In this document: positions 8,311 to 17,232 of the stretch, one piece after another | Position numbering within the stretch: position 1 is the first letter of the stretch | Layout of the letters: every line of letters starts with the position of its first letter | From: Legionella sp. | GTDB taxonomy: Bacteria > Pseudomonadota > Gammaproteobacteria > Legionellales > Legionellaceae | DNA length: 33,955 nt | Reading direction: 5' to 3' | NCBI GenBank assembly: GCA_024636645.1 | Contig: JAGXGR010000135.1 | Span: forward strand, 1 to 33,955 | Made by a program: the position numbers and the translations under genes | The notes under the pieces: model-generated | The model's input: the letters and a program-made list of their open reading frames with translations, nothing else | Told to the model about the DNA's origin: nothing | Databases searched by the model: none

Positions 8311-9840
8311 ATGATTCCCGGTACTGATGTTGTGGATTTATCCCGCCTGCAATTTGCTCTGACCGCACTCTATCATTTTCTGTTTGTTCCTTTAACCATA
8401 GGCTTGTCGATTATGCTGGCCATTATGGAAACGGTTTATGTGATGACCAAACGTGAGATTTGGTTAAAAATGGTTAAATACTGGGGCGTATTGTTCGGCA
8501 TCAACTTTGTTCTCGGCGTGGCTACCGGTTTAACCATGGAGTTTCAGTTTGGAACCAACTGGGCCTATTACTCCCATTATGTGGGCGATGTATTTGGTGC
8601 ACCCCTGGCGATAGAAGGCTTGATGGCTTTTTTCCTTGAAGCGACCTTTGTCGGATTGTTTTTCTTTGGCTGGGATAAGTTAAGTAAATTTCAACACATG
8701 TGCTGTACCTGGCTGCTGGCTCTGGGTACCAATTTATCTGCCCTATGGATATTGATAGCCAACGGATGGATGCAAAATCCGGTGGGTGCTACGTTTGATT
8801 ATCAAACCATGCGCATGGAAGTCAGTGACTTCATGGCGGTCATGTTTAATCCTGTCGCTCAGGCCAAGTTTGTTCATACCATCAGTGCAGGGTACGTCAC
8901 CGGTGCTATTTTTGTGTTGTCTATCTCCGCTTATTTTTTATTACGTGGACGAAACATCGCCTTTGCAAAACGCTCAATGACCGTTGCGGTTTCCTTTGGC
9001 CTGGCTTCGGCGCTGTCTGTGGTCGTTTTGGGTGATGAAAGCGGTTATGTGGCTAATAATAACCAGAAAATGAAGCTGGCTGCGATGGAGGCGATGTGGC
9101 ACACCGAAAAGCCACCCGCAGGTTTAACGCTGTTTGGCATTCCAAACGAGAAAACACAAACAACGGATTATGCTATTGAAGTGCCTTACGCCTTGGGATT
9201 GATAGCCACACGCTCGATATCACAACCGCTGGAGGGTATTGCCGAGCTGGTTGAAGAAGGTAAAACCCGAATACATGAAGGTATACTGGGTTATGACGCA
9301 CTGACGCGCCTGCAAAAAAATCCCGGAGACAAGCAGGCAAAAGCAGATTTTGAGGCCCATGGAAAGTATTTAGGTTACGGCCTGTTATTAAAAAAATATA
9401 CTGAAAAAGTAACCGACGCTAATGAAAAGCAAATTTCCCAGGCTGCCAATGATCTTAAGCCGCATGTGATGCCTTTGTTTTTCTCATTTCGTATCATGGT
9501 GGCCTGCGGATTCTTTTTCATTTTCTTGTTCGCTGCCGGTTTTTATCTCTCTCTCAAACGGCAATTGCATACCAGCCGCTGGTATTTATACCTTGCATTC
9601 TTTTCTTTGCCCCTGCCATGGCTTGCAGCTGAACTGGGATGGATAGTAGCCGAATATGGCCGCCAACCCTGGGTTGTTCAGGGTATATTGCCGACCATGA
9701 TGGGAACCTCTTCTATCAATGCATCGCAAGTGATCACCTCGCTGGTAGGGTTTATTGTTTTTTATACGGTGCTGGCAGTCGTTGAGGTCTATCTGATGAT
9801 TAAATATATACGTCTTGGCCCTGAGAATATGGCCCACTAG
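8311..9840 (+). CDS. cydA: cytochrome bd ubiquinol oxidase subunit I (CydA)
   Basis: Catalytic subunit of the membrane bd-type quinol oxidase, which reduces O2 to water with ubiquinol and has very high oxygen affinity. 509 residues. Heme-ligand and proton-path residues expected from E. coli are in place: His22 (heme b595/d side), Glu102 and Glu110 in IEGLMAFFLE, His189 in AKFVHTISAGY (heme b558). The stretch between about residues 250 and 390 is the long Q-loop, so this is the long-loop (E. coli-like) type, not the short-loop cyanide-insensitive CIO type. The C-terminal GRQPWVVQG motif is present. The ATG has AGAGG 8 nt upstream. cydB starts 12 nt after the stop. Confidence 0.97.
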   Translation: MIPGTDVVDLSRLQFALTALYHFLFVPLTIGLSIMLAIMETVYVMTKREIWLKMVKYWGVLFGINFVLGVATGLTMEFQFGTNWAYYSHYVGDVFGAPLAIEGLMAFFLEATFVGLFFFGWDKLSKFQHMCCTWLLALGTNLSALWILIANGWMQNPVGATFDYQTMRMEVSDFMAVMFNPVAQAKFVHTISAGYVTGAIFVLSISAYFLLRGRNIAFAKRSMTVAVSFGLASALSVVVLGDESGYVANNNQKMKLAAMEAMWHTEKPPAGLTLFGIPNEKTQTTDYAIEVPYALGLIATRSISQPLEGIAELVEEGKTRIHEGILGYDALTRLQKNPGDKQAKADFEAHGKYLGYGLLLKKYTEKVTDANEKQISQAANDLKPHVMPLFFSFRIMVACGFFFIFLFAAGFYLSLKRQLHTSRWYLYLAFFSLPLPWLAAELGWIVAEYGRQPWVVQGILPTMMGTSSINASQVITSLVGFIVFYTVLAVVEVYLMIKYIRLGPENMAH

Positions 9841-9852
9841 GAGAGAATTGTC

Positions 9853-10989
9853 ATGATTTTAGATTACGAAACATTAAGAGTCATTTGGTGGGTTTTGCTT
9901 GGTGTATTGTTGATAGGCTTTGCCATTATGGGTGGTTTTGACCTGGGTGTTGCCATGTGGTTACCCTGGCTTGGAAAAAAGGATGTTGAACGTCGGATCA
10001 TCATAAATAGCATCGGTGCGACCTGGGAGGGCAATCAGGTATGGTTTGTTTTGGGCGGCGGCGCTATTTTTGCTGCCTGGCCCATGCTGTACGCCTTGTC
10101 TTTTTCAGGATTTTATCTGGCGATGCTTATTGTTTTACTTGCATTGATATTACGGCCGGTGGGCTTTAAATACCGCTCGAAACTGGCAGCTCCACGATGG
10201 CGTTCCACCTGGGATGGCTGTCTGTTTATCGGCGGGATTGTTCCGGCCTTGATTTTCGGCGTAGCCCTTGGCAATGTATTGCAAGGCGTACCCTTTTATA
10301 TTGATGAAAGTCTGCGCCCATTCTACACCGGCAGCTTTCTGGACCTGTTAAATCCTTTTGCCCTGCTCGCAGGCTTGCTTTCCGTGGCGATGTTCGCGAT
10401 GCATGGCGCCTTTTTCCTGAATGTAAAAACCGATGGACTCGTACAGCAAAGAGCAAAAAAAGCCGCCATTGTAACGGCCTGGATGACTGTATTTTTATTT
10501 CTAGGTGCTGGGGTTTGGGTGTATTACGGCATAGACGGCTATGTATTATCATCTATAGTGCCTCATGATGGGCCTTCCAACCCTTTATACAAACAGGCTA
10601 TCCACCAAGCTGGCGCCTGGTTTATCAATTATCAGTCAGCACCTGTGACCATTGCAGCACCGGCACTTGGGGTCTTTGCTGTGATGATGGCCGGCTTATT
10701 GATTCGCTTTGAAAAGCTGGCTTTTGTTTGCAGCTCACTCGCTGTATTTGGGATGGTAGCGACAGTGGGGGTGACCATGTTTCCTTTTATTCTTCCCTCA
10801 TCAACGCATCCGGCTCAGAGTTTGATTGTCTGGGATAGTTCTTCAAGTCAATTAACTTTGATGATTATGCTGGGAGCCACCGTGATATTCATGCCCATTA
10901 TTTTGGTTTATACCGCCTGGGTGTATCGCGTGCTTCGAGGCAAAATTACTGAAGATACGATTAACAGCAATAGCGAAACGGCTTATTAG
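9853..10989 (+). CDS. cydB: cytochrome bd ubiquinol oxidase subunit II (CydB)
   Basis: Second large subunit of the bd oxidase, 378 residues, all-helical membrane protein that pairs with CydA. Characteristic features seen: N-terminal helix and GFAIMGGFDLGVAMWLPWLG, the block NSIGATWEGNQVWFVLGGGA, RPVGFKYRSKL, and FPFILPSS near the C-terminus. The TAG of cydA lies inside the AGGAGA ribosome-binding site of cydB, and the cydX start follows 10 nt downstream, so the genes are clearly one unit. The cydDC heme/thiol exporter genes usually needed for assembly are not in this window. Confidence 0.97.
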   Translation: MILDYETLRVIWWVLLGVLLIGFAIMGGFDLGVAMWLPWLGKKDVERRIIINSIGATWEGNQVWFVLGGGAIFAAWPMLYALSFSGFYLAMLIVLLALILRPVGFKYRSKLAAPRWRSTWDGCLFIGGIVPALIFGVALGNVLQGVPFYIDESLRPFYTGSFLDLLNPFALLAGLLSVAMFAMHGAFFLNVKTDGLVQQRAKKAAIVTAWMTVFLFLGAGVWVYYGIDGYVLSSIVPHDGPSNPLYKQAIHQAGAWFINYQSAPVTIAAPALGVFAVMMAGLLIRFEKLAFVCSSLAVFGMVATVGVTMFPFILPSSTHPAQSLIVWDSSSSQLTLMIMLGATVIFMPIILVYTAWVYRVLRGKITEDTINSNSETAY

Positions 10990-10999
10990 GAGAGCAGAT

Positions 11000-11125
11000 A
11001 TGTGGTATTTTTCCTGGATTTTAGGTACAGGTCTGGCTTGTACCTTTGCAGTATTAAATGCAATGTGGCTGGAGTTGAGGTATGAGGATTCTATAAAAGA
11101 GGGTCAAGCCAAAGAGAAGAACTAG
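11000..11125 (+). CDS. cydX: cytochrome bd oxidase small subunit CydX
   Basis: 41-residue single-helix peptide too short for most ORF cut-offs. It begins MWYFSWILGTGLACTFAVLN, which is the classic CydX/YbgT start (E. coli MWYFAWILGT), followed by the conserved MWLEL segment and a charged tail. AGGAG lies 8 nt before the ATG, overlapping the cydB stop region. Known role: binds CydAB and stabilises the heme centres; the oxidase loses activity without it. Position directly after cydB supports the call. Confidence 0.95.
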   Translation: MWYFSWILGTGLACTFAVLNAMWLELRYEDSIKEGQAKEKN

Positions 11126-11232
11126 TACCGTTTCTATTTGGTTTTGACCGGTGGATTCGAGCGGCGAACGATAGGGCGCGTAAATTTAAACAAGGTTGTG
11201 TTTGTTAACGGTCGGTACTATGCTCTTGAAAT

Positions 11233-11275
11233 CCTGGTTCGCAGCTCTTGGCAACGACAAGTTAGCGATACCAGG
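11233..11275. other. Compound stem-loop before the 278-residue gene
   Basis: CCTGGTTCGC (11233-11242) pairs with GCGATACCAGG (11265-11275) with one bulged base, and CTTG/CAAG can pair inside the loop. It lies in the 202-nt gap between cydX and the next gene. An 8-bp inverted repeat TAGTACCG / CGGTACTA (11123-11130 and 11213-11220) sits just upstream, its first copy overlapping the cydX stop. There is no T-run, so it is not a typical terminator. Function unknown. Confidence 0.5.
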
Positions 11276-11327
11276 AATAGCTTTTGATGCTCTGATAATG
11301 TGAGTAATATAATTTTAGGAGTAGTCA

Positions 11328-12164
11328 ATGGACGAGCAGCCAATGATTCAAAACATTGAGGAAACGGTTTCTAATGCAGAGCAGGCAATCAATAAATCCT
11401 TATCGGTTTTACAAGAGATTGCAGAAGATTATCCGAATGCAAATTTTTCTGAGAACAGTGTCATTGAAGGCGCGCACAGTTTGCAATATATTCTCCAATA
11501 CCGATTAGATACCCAGGATGCCTTGGCTCTTGTAAGACAGATGGATCAATCTGTCTTACAGATTCTAGGTATTGAACTACAGGCGTCGCCAGGAGAGAAT
11601 CTTGAGAGAATGGGTTTTGCAGTGGGTCAGGAGGATTTGCATCAAATTTTATTTGCTTTAAGTCGACTGGCAGATGCCTTGCTTCGGGTAGCTTATCAAT
11701 ATCAAAATAAAAAAAGAAGTTATTTAGAACGTAAGAATAAGAAAAACGTCAAATCACATTCATATAGCCAGTTTAATACTAAATTGTATAAAGCCACACA
11801 ATATCAAAAACAGTTTGCAAAAGAGCTGTTAAAATCCCATCTAACATTGCAAATGCTTGTTAAAATGGAAGCCATAGGCCCGGTATTTGATCATATTTCT
11901 GCTTTAAAAGGGCCTATATCGCGGTTTTATCAAGCCATACAAAGCGGTTTGAGCCAATCGCATCACCTGTATCAAAAAATAAATCAAGGATTGAAGCTGG
12001 ATAAGTCTTTAGCCGGGATGTTAGAAAATATTAATGTGGTGATGAAACAATTGCCCTTGCCTAATCAGCAGCAATTGTTTCACCCTGTAAAATTGGAGGA
12101 GACCAGCGAGCAATTAGAAAAAAGGGCATCCAAAAAACGTCTGGGACATTTTTTCAGATACTGA
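11328..12164 (+). CDS. Unrecognised 278-residue protein, probably helical
   Basis: I do not recognise a family. The protein has no signal peptide or membrane segment. It looks mostly helical: heptad-like leucine and glutamine-rich stretches, a basic patch at about residues 127-141 (NKKRSYLERKNKKNVK) and a helical second half. The C-terminus is polar, with a glutamate cluster (LEETSEQLEKRASKKR) and ends in LGHFFRY. An E-rich segment close to the C-terminus is common among Dot/Icm substrates, but that is weak evidence. The start has AGGAG 7 nt upstream and looks real. It stands alone between cydX and minE, converging on minE with 26 nt between stops. It may be cytoplasmic, or an effector candidate. 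Confidence 0.8.
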   Translation: MDEQPMIQNIEETVSNAEQAINKSLSVLQEIAEDYPNANFSENSVIEGAHSLQYILQYRLDTQDALALVRQMDQSVLQILGIELQASPGENLERMGFAVGQEDLHQILFALSRLADALLRVAYQYQNKKRSYLERKNKKNVKSHSYSQFNTKLYKATQYQKQFAKELLKSHLTLQMLVKMEAIGPVFDHISALKGPISRFYQAIQSGLSQSHHLYQKINQGLKLDKSLAGMLENINVVMKQLPLPNQQQLFHPVKLEETSEQLEKRASKKRLGHFFRY

Positions 12165-12190
12165 TGCTTTCCTGGCCACCCAAAAAGGTA

Positions 12191-12454
12191 TCAGGATTCC
12201 TCAAGCGCCTCATCTGGCATTGTGACATTCAGTTCAAGTACTGCATTATCACCCAGTCTCTCCAGGCTGACATTGACCTGATCCTTGTTTATCGGAATGT
12301 ATTTAGCGATAACCGCCAAAATTTCTTCCTGTAATTTTGGAAGATAATCCGGAGTGTTTCGTTGAGAGCGCTCATGAGAAATAATAATCTGCAGGCGCTC
12401 TTTTGCAACGGATGCGGTTGAGGCTTTTTTTCGCAAATAGCTGAATATACTCAT
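12191..12454 (-). CDS. minE: cell division topological specificity factor MinE
   Basis: 87 residues, against 88 for E. coli. MinE stimulates MinD ATPase at the membrane and drives the pole-to-pole oscillation that keeps the division septum at midcell. An N-terminal amphipathic stretch ([10 protein letters not shown]) targets the membrane, followed by the anti-MinCD helix [14 protein letters not shown], then the dimerisation domain with [17 protein letters not shown] and LELNVTMP. The start overlaps the minD stop by 4 nt (ATGA). Confidence 0.96.
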   Translation of the reverse strand: MSIFSYLRKKASTASVAKERLQIIISHERSQRNTPDYLPKLQEEILAVIAKYIPINKDQVNVSLERLGDNAVLELNVTMPDEALEES

Positions 12455-13281
12455 GCTGGCATGTCCTCCTTGTTCTTGCCGAAGATTCGGCGGAGCAGAC
12501 CTTTGCGTACGTTGCTGACAAATCGCATAGGTTTTTCTTCACCAAGAAAGCGAGCGATGGCATCTTTGTAAGCCGTGCAAGCGTCGCTTTCTTCATCCAG
12601 AACAACCGGCGTGCCGGTGTTTGAAGCTTTTAAAACGGCTTTTGATTCGGGTATGACGCCTATCAGAGGTATTGCAAGAATGTCGGTTACATCCTCCACA
12701 GACAGCATCTCGCCTTTTTCCACGCGTGCAGGATCGTAGCGTGTAATCAGCAGATGCTCTTGAACCGGCGTCCGATTTTCAAGTGCACGTTTGGATTTGC
12801 TGGCTAATATACCCAGTATGCGATCGGAGTCTCTGACAGAAGACACTTCCGGATTGGTCACAACAATCGCATGATCAGCAAAGTACATGGCCATTAAAGC
12901 CCCTGCTTCGATACCTGCAGGAGAGTCACAAATGATGTATTCAAATTCTTTCGACAGATCATTTAAAACTTTATCTACGCCTTCAAGGGTCAAGGCATCT
13001 TTATCACGTGTCTGTGATGCAGGAAGAATATAAAGATTGTGGGTGCGCTTATCTTTTATTAAAGCCTGATTCAGGGTTGCATCGCCGTTGATGACATTCA
13101 CGAAATCATAAACAACGCGGCGCTCACAGCCCATAATGATATCCAGGTTTCTTAAACCGATATCAAAATCAATAACGACTGTTTTATGACCCAGCATGGC
13201 CAGGCCGGAAGATATTGCCGCGGAAGAAGTGGTTTTACCCACGCCGCCTTTACCAGATGTTACCACAATGATAGTAGCCAA
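12451..13281 (-). CDS. minD: septum site-determining protein MinD
   Basis: Membrane-bound ParA-type ATPase of the Min system, 276 residues from a TTG start. The deviant Walker [10 protein letters not shown] is at residues 10-18, then [24 protein letters not shown], and [13 protein letters not shown]. The C-terminus is basic and amphipathic ([13 protein letters not shown]), the membrane-targeting helix. I chose TTG at 13281 because the protein then begins [12 protein letters not shown] as in other MinD proteins and AAGGGA lies about 8 nt upstream. An ATG 18 codons earlier would run the gene into the probable promoter. minC is absent from both sides here. Confidence 0.96.
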   Translation of the reverse strand: MATIIVVTSGKGGVGKTTSSAAISSGLAMLGHKTVVIDFDIGLRNLDIIMGCERRVVYDFVNVINGDATLNQALIKDKRTHNLYILPASQTRDKDALTLEGVDKVLNDLSKEFEYIICDSPAGIEAGALMAMYFADHAIVVTNPEVSSVRDSDRILGILASKSKRALENRTPVQEHLLITRYDPARVEKGEMLSVEDVTDILAIPLIGVIPESKAVLKASNTGTPVVLDEESDACTAYKDAIARFLGEEKPMRFVSNVRKGLLRRIFGKNKEDMPA

Positions 13282-13319
13282 GGTCTGTCCCTTCCTTATA
13301 ATAAATATTATTTTAATCC

Positions 13320-13349
13320 AGTTTACACGCTTCATTCAGTACATTTCAA
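13320..13349 (-). promoter_or_regulatory. Probable minD-minE promoter
   Basis: On the minus strand a -35 TTGAAA (13344-13349) and a -10 TAAACT (13320-13325) are separated by 18 nt. Transcription would start near 13312, about 30 nt before the TTG codon. The -10 lies close to the alternative upstream ATG (13335), which is therefore unlikely to be used. The call is from motif matching alone. Confidence 0.45.
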
Positions 13350-13451
13350 GACTAATATGGTTTATTTTTCTATTAATGTATAATCAAATCATTTTTCATT
13401 TCCGGTATTATCACAGCGATTGCATTAAGTGACTAAATTACGGTCGAAGTA

Positions 13452-13531
13452 TCCGATCCGCGACCGTTAGTGCTGAGGGATCGTCATTTTTTTTTGTGCA
13501 CTTTGTTATTCCCTGACGGGCGCGGCTCGGA
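13452..13531. repeat. Palindromic CCGCGACCG-type dispersed repeat
   Basis: TCCGATCCGCGACCGTTAG (from 13452) faces CTGACGGGCGCGGCTCGGA (to 13531) as an imperfect inverted repeat around an AT-rich centre. The same core occurs as a perfect 37-bp inverted repeat near 33611-33806, so this is a dispersed family. It occupies the middle of the 360-nt gap between minD and guaB. The remainder of that gap holds the minD promoter candidate and the guaB promoter region. Confidence 0.7.
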
Positions 13532-13610
13532 AGAGCCTACGTTTTAATGCAATTGTCGCGGGGTATATTAAACCAATGTTTTAATTTCTATTAAAATGCT
13601 GTAGACTACT

Positions 13611-13625
13611 CGGTTAACTTAACCG
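13611..13625. promoter_or_regulatory. Palindrome in the guaB promoter region
   Basis: CGGTTAACTTAACCG is a palindrome with 7-bp arms and a one-base centre, 17 nt before the guaB ATG. A -10-like TAGACT is at 13602-13607, so the palindrome would overlap or follow the transcription start, the position of a repressor operator. I do not match it confidently to a known regulator, and it is not a clear PurR box. The -35 is poor. Confidence 0.35.
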
Positions 13626-13641
13626 TTATAGAGATCAACCC

Positions 13642-15117
13642 ATGTCTTTAAAAATGTCCTCTCAAGCCTTAACCTTCGATGATGTCCTGCTTGTGCCTGC
13701 ACATTCTATCGTATTGCCCAGAGATGTCTCCCTTCAGACACGTTTTACAAGTGATATTCAGTTAAATATTCCTTTGGTTTCGGCCGCTATGGATACCGTG
13801 ACTGAGGCGCGTTTGGCCATAGCCCTTGCACAGGAGGGCGGCTTGGGGATCATTCATAAAAACATGAGTGTCATTTCACAGGCCAACGAGGTACGTAAGG
13901 TTAAGAAATTTGAAAGCGGCATGGTGAAAGATCCGGTGACGGTAACGCCTGACATGACCGTTGGTGAACTGCTGGATGTCATGGCAAAGCATAATTTTTC
14001 AGGGGTACCTGTGGTCGATGGTGAGCATTTGATAGGCATCGTAACCAGTCGGGATATTCGATTTGAAACCAATTTATCCTTGCCCATCTCTGCTGTGATG
14101 ACCCCCAAAAGCCGCTTGGTCACAGTCAAGGAAGGTGCCAGCCGCGAAGAAATACGCAGTTTATTGCATAAGCACCGGATTGAAAAATTGTTGGTCATTA
14201 ACGAAGATTTTAAACTTCGTGGTCTGATTACGGTTAAAGATATTCAAAAAGCCAAGGAAAATCCCTATGCCTGTAAGGATAACTCTGAACAGCTAAGGGT
14301 TGGTGCAGCCGTCGGTGTAGGTGATGGAACGGATGAAAGGGTTGCCTCACTTGCTGAGGCAGGGGTGGATGTCATCATTGTTGATACCGCCCATGGTCAT
14401 TCTCAAGGCGTATTGGACCGTGTCAAATGGATTAAAAAACATTATCCTGATATACAAGTGGTAGGCGGTAATATTGCAACGGGCGCTGCCGCGACAGATC
14501 TGCTGAAAGCTGGCGCTGATGCCGTTAAAGTGGGTATTGGGCCTGGGTCAATCTGCACCACCCGAATCGTTACCGGCGTTGGTGTTCCGCAAATTACAGC
14601 CATAGCCAACGTCGCCGATGCCCTCAAGGGCCGCATTCCGGTCATTGCCGATGGCGGCATTCGTTTTTCCGGGGACGTTTGTAAGGCCTTGGCTGCAGGG
14701 GCCAGCACCGTGATGTTAGGCTCCATGTTTGCCGGAACCGAAGAGTCTCCCGGTGAAATCGAGCGCTACCAGGGGCGGACTTATAAAAGTTATCGCGGCA
14801 TGGGATCCATTGGCGCGATGGCACAAATTCAAGGCTCCAGCGATCGTTATTTTCAGGATGCCACCGCAGGTGCTGAGAAACTGGTTCCTGAAGGCATAGA
14901 AGGGCGTGTGCCTTATAAAGGTCTTGCACAAACCATTATTCACCAATTATTAGGCGGGTTGCGTTCGTGCATGGGATATACTGGTTGCAGTGATATCGAT
15001 AATTTACATAAAAAAGCCGAGTTTGTTCAGGTAACCAATGCCGGTATGCGTGAGTCGCATGTTCATGACGTGAGCATTACCAAACAAGCCCCTAACTATC
15101 AGGTTGATAATTCATGA
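13642..15117 (+). CDS. guaB: IMP dehydrogenase GuaB
   Basis: Converts IMP to XMP with NAD+, the first committed step of GMP synthesis. 491 residues. The catalytic loop [11 protein letters not shown] places Cys305, the same number as in E. coli. Two CBS domains are inserted at about residues 95-205 ([20 protein letters not shown] and [15 protein letters not shown]). The flap motif MGSIGAMAQ and the C-terminal [12 protein letters not shown] are present. It overlaps guaA by 4 nt (ATGA), giving the usual guaBA operon. Confidence 0.98.
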   Translation: MSLKMSSQALTFDDVLLVPAHSIVLPRDVSLQTRFTSDIQLNIPLVSAAMDTVTEARLAIALAQEGGLGIIHKNMSVISQANEVRKVKKFESGMVKDPVTVTPDMTVGELLDVMAKHNFSGVPVVDGEHLIGIVTSRDIRFETNLSLPISAVMTPKSRLVTVKEGASREEIRSLLHKHRIEKLLVINEDFKLRGLITVKDIQKAKENPYACKDNSEQLRVGAAVGVGDGTDERVASLAEAGVDVIIVDTAHGHSQGVLDRVKWIKKHYPDIQVVGGNIATGAAATDLLKAGADAVKVGIGPGSICTTRIVTGVGVPQITAIANVADALKGRIPVIADGGIRFSGDVCKALAAGASTVMLGSMFAGTEESPGEIERYQGRTYKSYRGMGSIGAMAQIQGSSDRYFQDATAGAEKLVPEGIEGRVPYKGLAQTIIHQLLGGLRSCMGYTGCSDIDNLHKKAEFVQVTNAGMRESHVHDVSITKQAPNYQVDNS

Positions 15118-16697
15118 CAGGCGATATAAAAGAAAAACCGCTTTTAATTCTTGATTTTGGTTCGCAGTACACGCAGCTTATCGCTCGAAGAGTGAGAGAA
15201 ATGGGCGTGTATTGTGAAATTTTTCCTTACAGCATTGAGCAAGCTGATTTTGAAGCCCTGCAACCTTGCGGCGTGATTTTTTCAGGCGGTCCCTCCACCG
15301 TAACCCAGATTGAAAATCCAAGAGCACCTCAATGGATATTTGACAAAAACATTCCTGTACTGGGTATTTGCTATGGCATGCAGACCATGGCAGTGCAGTT
15401 AGGCGGTGAAGTTCAGATCTCAACCTTGCGTGAGTTTGGCTATGCGGAGCTTAAAATTCATGGCCATAGCCGTTTGTTAAGCAACATTGAAGACAGAACA
15501 AATGCTTCTGGAGAGGCGCAACTTGATGTTTGGATGAGTCATGGCGATAAGGTGACAGCGATCCCGCCGGGTTTTAACATTATCTGTGAAACCTCAAACG
15601 CACCTGTCGCTGGGATGGCAGATGAAAAAAGGCATTTTTATGGATTGCAGTTTCATCCGGAAGTCACTCATACCGTACAGGGTCTGCGCATTTTACAGCG
15701 TTTTGTGGTGGATATATGCAAGGCGGCAACGGATTGGACAGCGCATCATATCATTGACGAGTCAGTAAAAAATATAAAAGAAAAAGTAGGGAAAGAAAAA
15801 GTACTTCTTGGTCTTTCAGGCGGGGTGGATTCATCGGTCGTTGCGGCCCTGTTACATAAGGCCATTGGTGAGCAATTGATCTGTGTCTTTGTGGATACCG
15901 GGCTGTTACGTCAAAATGAAGCAGAGCAGGTCATGGCCATGTTCGGTCAACATATGGGAATAAAAATAATTGCCGTTAATGCTGAAAAACAGTTTTTGTC
16001 CGCCTTGGAAGGCGTCACCTGCCCCGAGGACAAGCGCAAAATTATCGGCAGGACTTTTATTGAAATTTTTGATGAACAAGCACGTAAAATACCCGAAGTA
16101 AAATGGCTGGCGCAAGGCACGATTTATCCTGATGTCATCGAGTCTGCCGGTGCACATGCAAACAGTAAAAGTTCTATGGTTATCAAGTCTCATCATAACG
16201 TAGGCGGTCTGCCAGAAACATTGAATTTAAAATTACTGGAACCTGTCCGCCAGTTATTTAAAGATGAAGTACGCAAGATAGGACTTGAATTGGGTTTGCC
16301 CTACACCATGGTGTATCGCCATCCCTTTCCAGGTCCTGGCTTGGGTGTTCGTATTTTGGCTGAGGTAAAAAAAGAATATGCTGAAATATTAAGACAGGCT
16401 GATGCTATTTTTATTGAAGAATTAACTGCTGCTGATTTATATCATAAAGTGAGTCAGGCTTTTGCTGTCTTTTTACCTGTAAAAAGCGTCGGGGTAATGG
16501 GTGATGGCAGGCGTTATGATTATGTGATTTGTCTGCGTGCCGTTGAGACGATAGATTTTATGACTGCAAAATGGGCCTATTTACCCTGGGATTTTTTAGA
16601 TAAGGTTTCCAGCAGAATTATTAACGAAGTGGTGGGTGTATCAAGAGTGACCTATGACATTTCTGGAAAACCGCCGGCGACAATCGAGTGGGAGTAA
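15114..16697 (+). CDS. guaA: GMP synthase (glutamine-hydrolysing) GuaA
   Basis: Amidates XMP to GMP using glutamine and ATP. 527 residues, near the 525 of E. coli. The class I amidotransferase domain occupies about residues 10-200, with the triad Cys86 (GICYGMQ), His181 and Glu183 (QFHPEVTHT). The ATP-pyrophosphatase domain begins with the P-loop LSGGVDSSV at about 234-242. The C-terminal dimerisation domain ends KPPATIEWE, the conserved XMP-binding tail. Its start overlaps the guaB stop. Confidence 0.98.
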   Translation: MTGDIKEKPLLILDFGSQYTQLIARRVREMGVYCEIFPYSIEQADFEALQPCGVIFSGGPSTVTQIENPRAPQWIFDKNIPVLGICYGMQTMAVQLGGEVQISTLREFGYAELKIHGHSRLLSNIEDRTNASGEAQLDVWMSHGDKVTAIPPGFNIICETSNAPVAGMADEKRHFYGLQFHPEVTHTVQGLRILQRFVVDICKAATDWTAHHIIDESVKNIKEKVGKEKVLLGLSGGVDSSVVAALLHKAIGEQLICVFVDTGLLRQNEAEQVMAMFGQHMGIKIIAVNAEKQFLSALEGVTCPEDKRKIIGRTFIEIFDEQARKIPEVKWLAQGTIYPDVIESAGAHANSKSSMVIKSHHNVGGLPETLNLKLLEPVRQLFKDEVRKIGLELGLPYTMVYRHPFPGPGLGVRILAEVKKEYAEILRQADAIFIEELTAADLYHKVSQAFAVFLPVKSVGVMGDGRRYDYVICLRAVETIDFMTAKWAYLPWDFLDKVSSRIINEVVGVSRVTYDISGKPPATIEWE

Positions 16698-16784
16698 TCT
16701 CAAGCTTTGATAAGTAAAGCCTGGGGTGCAGAAAGTATTATGCACGGCTTGTGATTTTAAAATTCATTTAGAAAGGTCTTTATA

Positions 16785-17231
16785 ATGAACGACAAGGACT
16801 GGATGAGAAAAGCCTATCAATTAGCCCTGCAGGCCGAAAAAGAAGGTGAAATACCGGTAGGGGCTGTATTGGTGGGTGAGGATAATCAACTTCTGGGTCA
16901 GGGTTATAATGCCGTGATTAAACACAGCGATCCCACTTGTCATGCGGAAATTATTGCTATCAGGGAAGCGGCTAAACAACTTAATAATTACCGGCTTTTA
17001 AATACAACGCTTTATGTCACCCTGGAACCCTGCCCCATGTGCGCAGGTACGCTTGTAAATTCCCGAATCAAACGTCTGGTGTTTGCTGCCCGTGATTTTA
17101 AGAGCGGTGCTGCAGGGTCTGTATTTAACCTGGTGCATGCATTTTCTTTAAATCATAAAATTATTGTCGATGAAGGCATCATGCAACATGAGTGTGCGAA
17201 TTTGCTAACCGGCTTTTTCAGGAATCGTTAG
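16785..17231 (+). CDS. tadA: tRNA-specific adenosine-34 deaminase TadA
   Basis: Deaminates A34 to inosine in the anticodon of tRNA-Arg(ACG). 148 residues. The zinc/catalytic motif is complete: His53 and Glu55 in CHAEIIA, and Cys83 and Cys86 in PCPMCAG. The motif NYRLLNTTLYVTLEPC is typical of TadA. It lies 87 nt after guaA, possibly in the same transcript. It converges on glnD with a single base between the two stop codons, so neither gene has room for its own terminator downstream. Confidence 0.95.
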   Translation: MNDKDWMRKAYQLALQAEKEGEIPVGAVLVGEDNQLLGQGYNAVIKHSDPTCHAEIIAIREAAKQLNNYRLLNTTLYVTLEPCPMCAGTLVNSRIKRLVFAARDFKSGAAGSVFNLVHAFSLNHKIIVDEGIMQHECANLLTGFFRNR

Positions 17232-17232
17232 G

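Noticed and set aside
10226-10552. 108-codon minus-strand frame inside cydB
   Set aside because: Antisense to conserved membrane segments of CydB; basic, Arg-rich translation without a recognisable domain.
13282-13335. Upstream ATG extension of minD
   Set aside because: It would add 18 residues absent from MinD proteins and fall in the promoter region; the TTG with a ribosome-binding site fits the family start.
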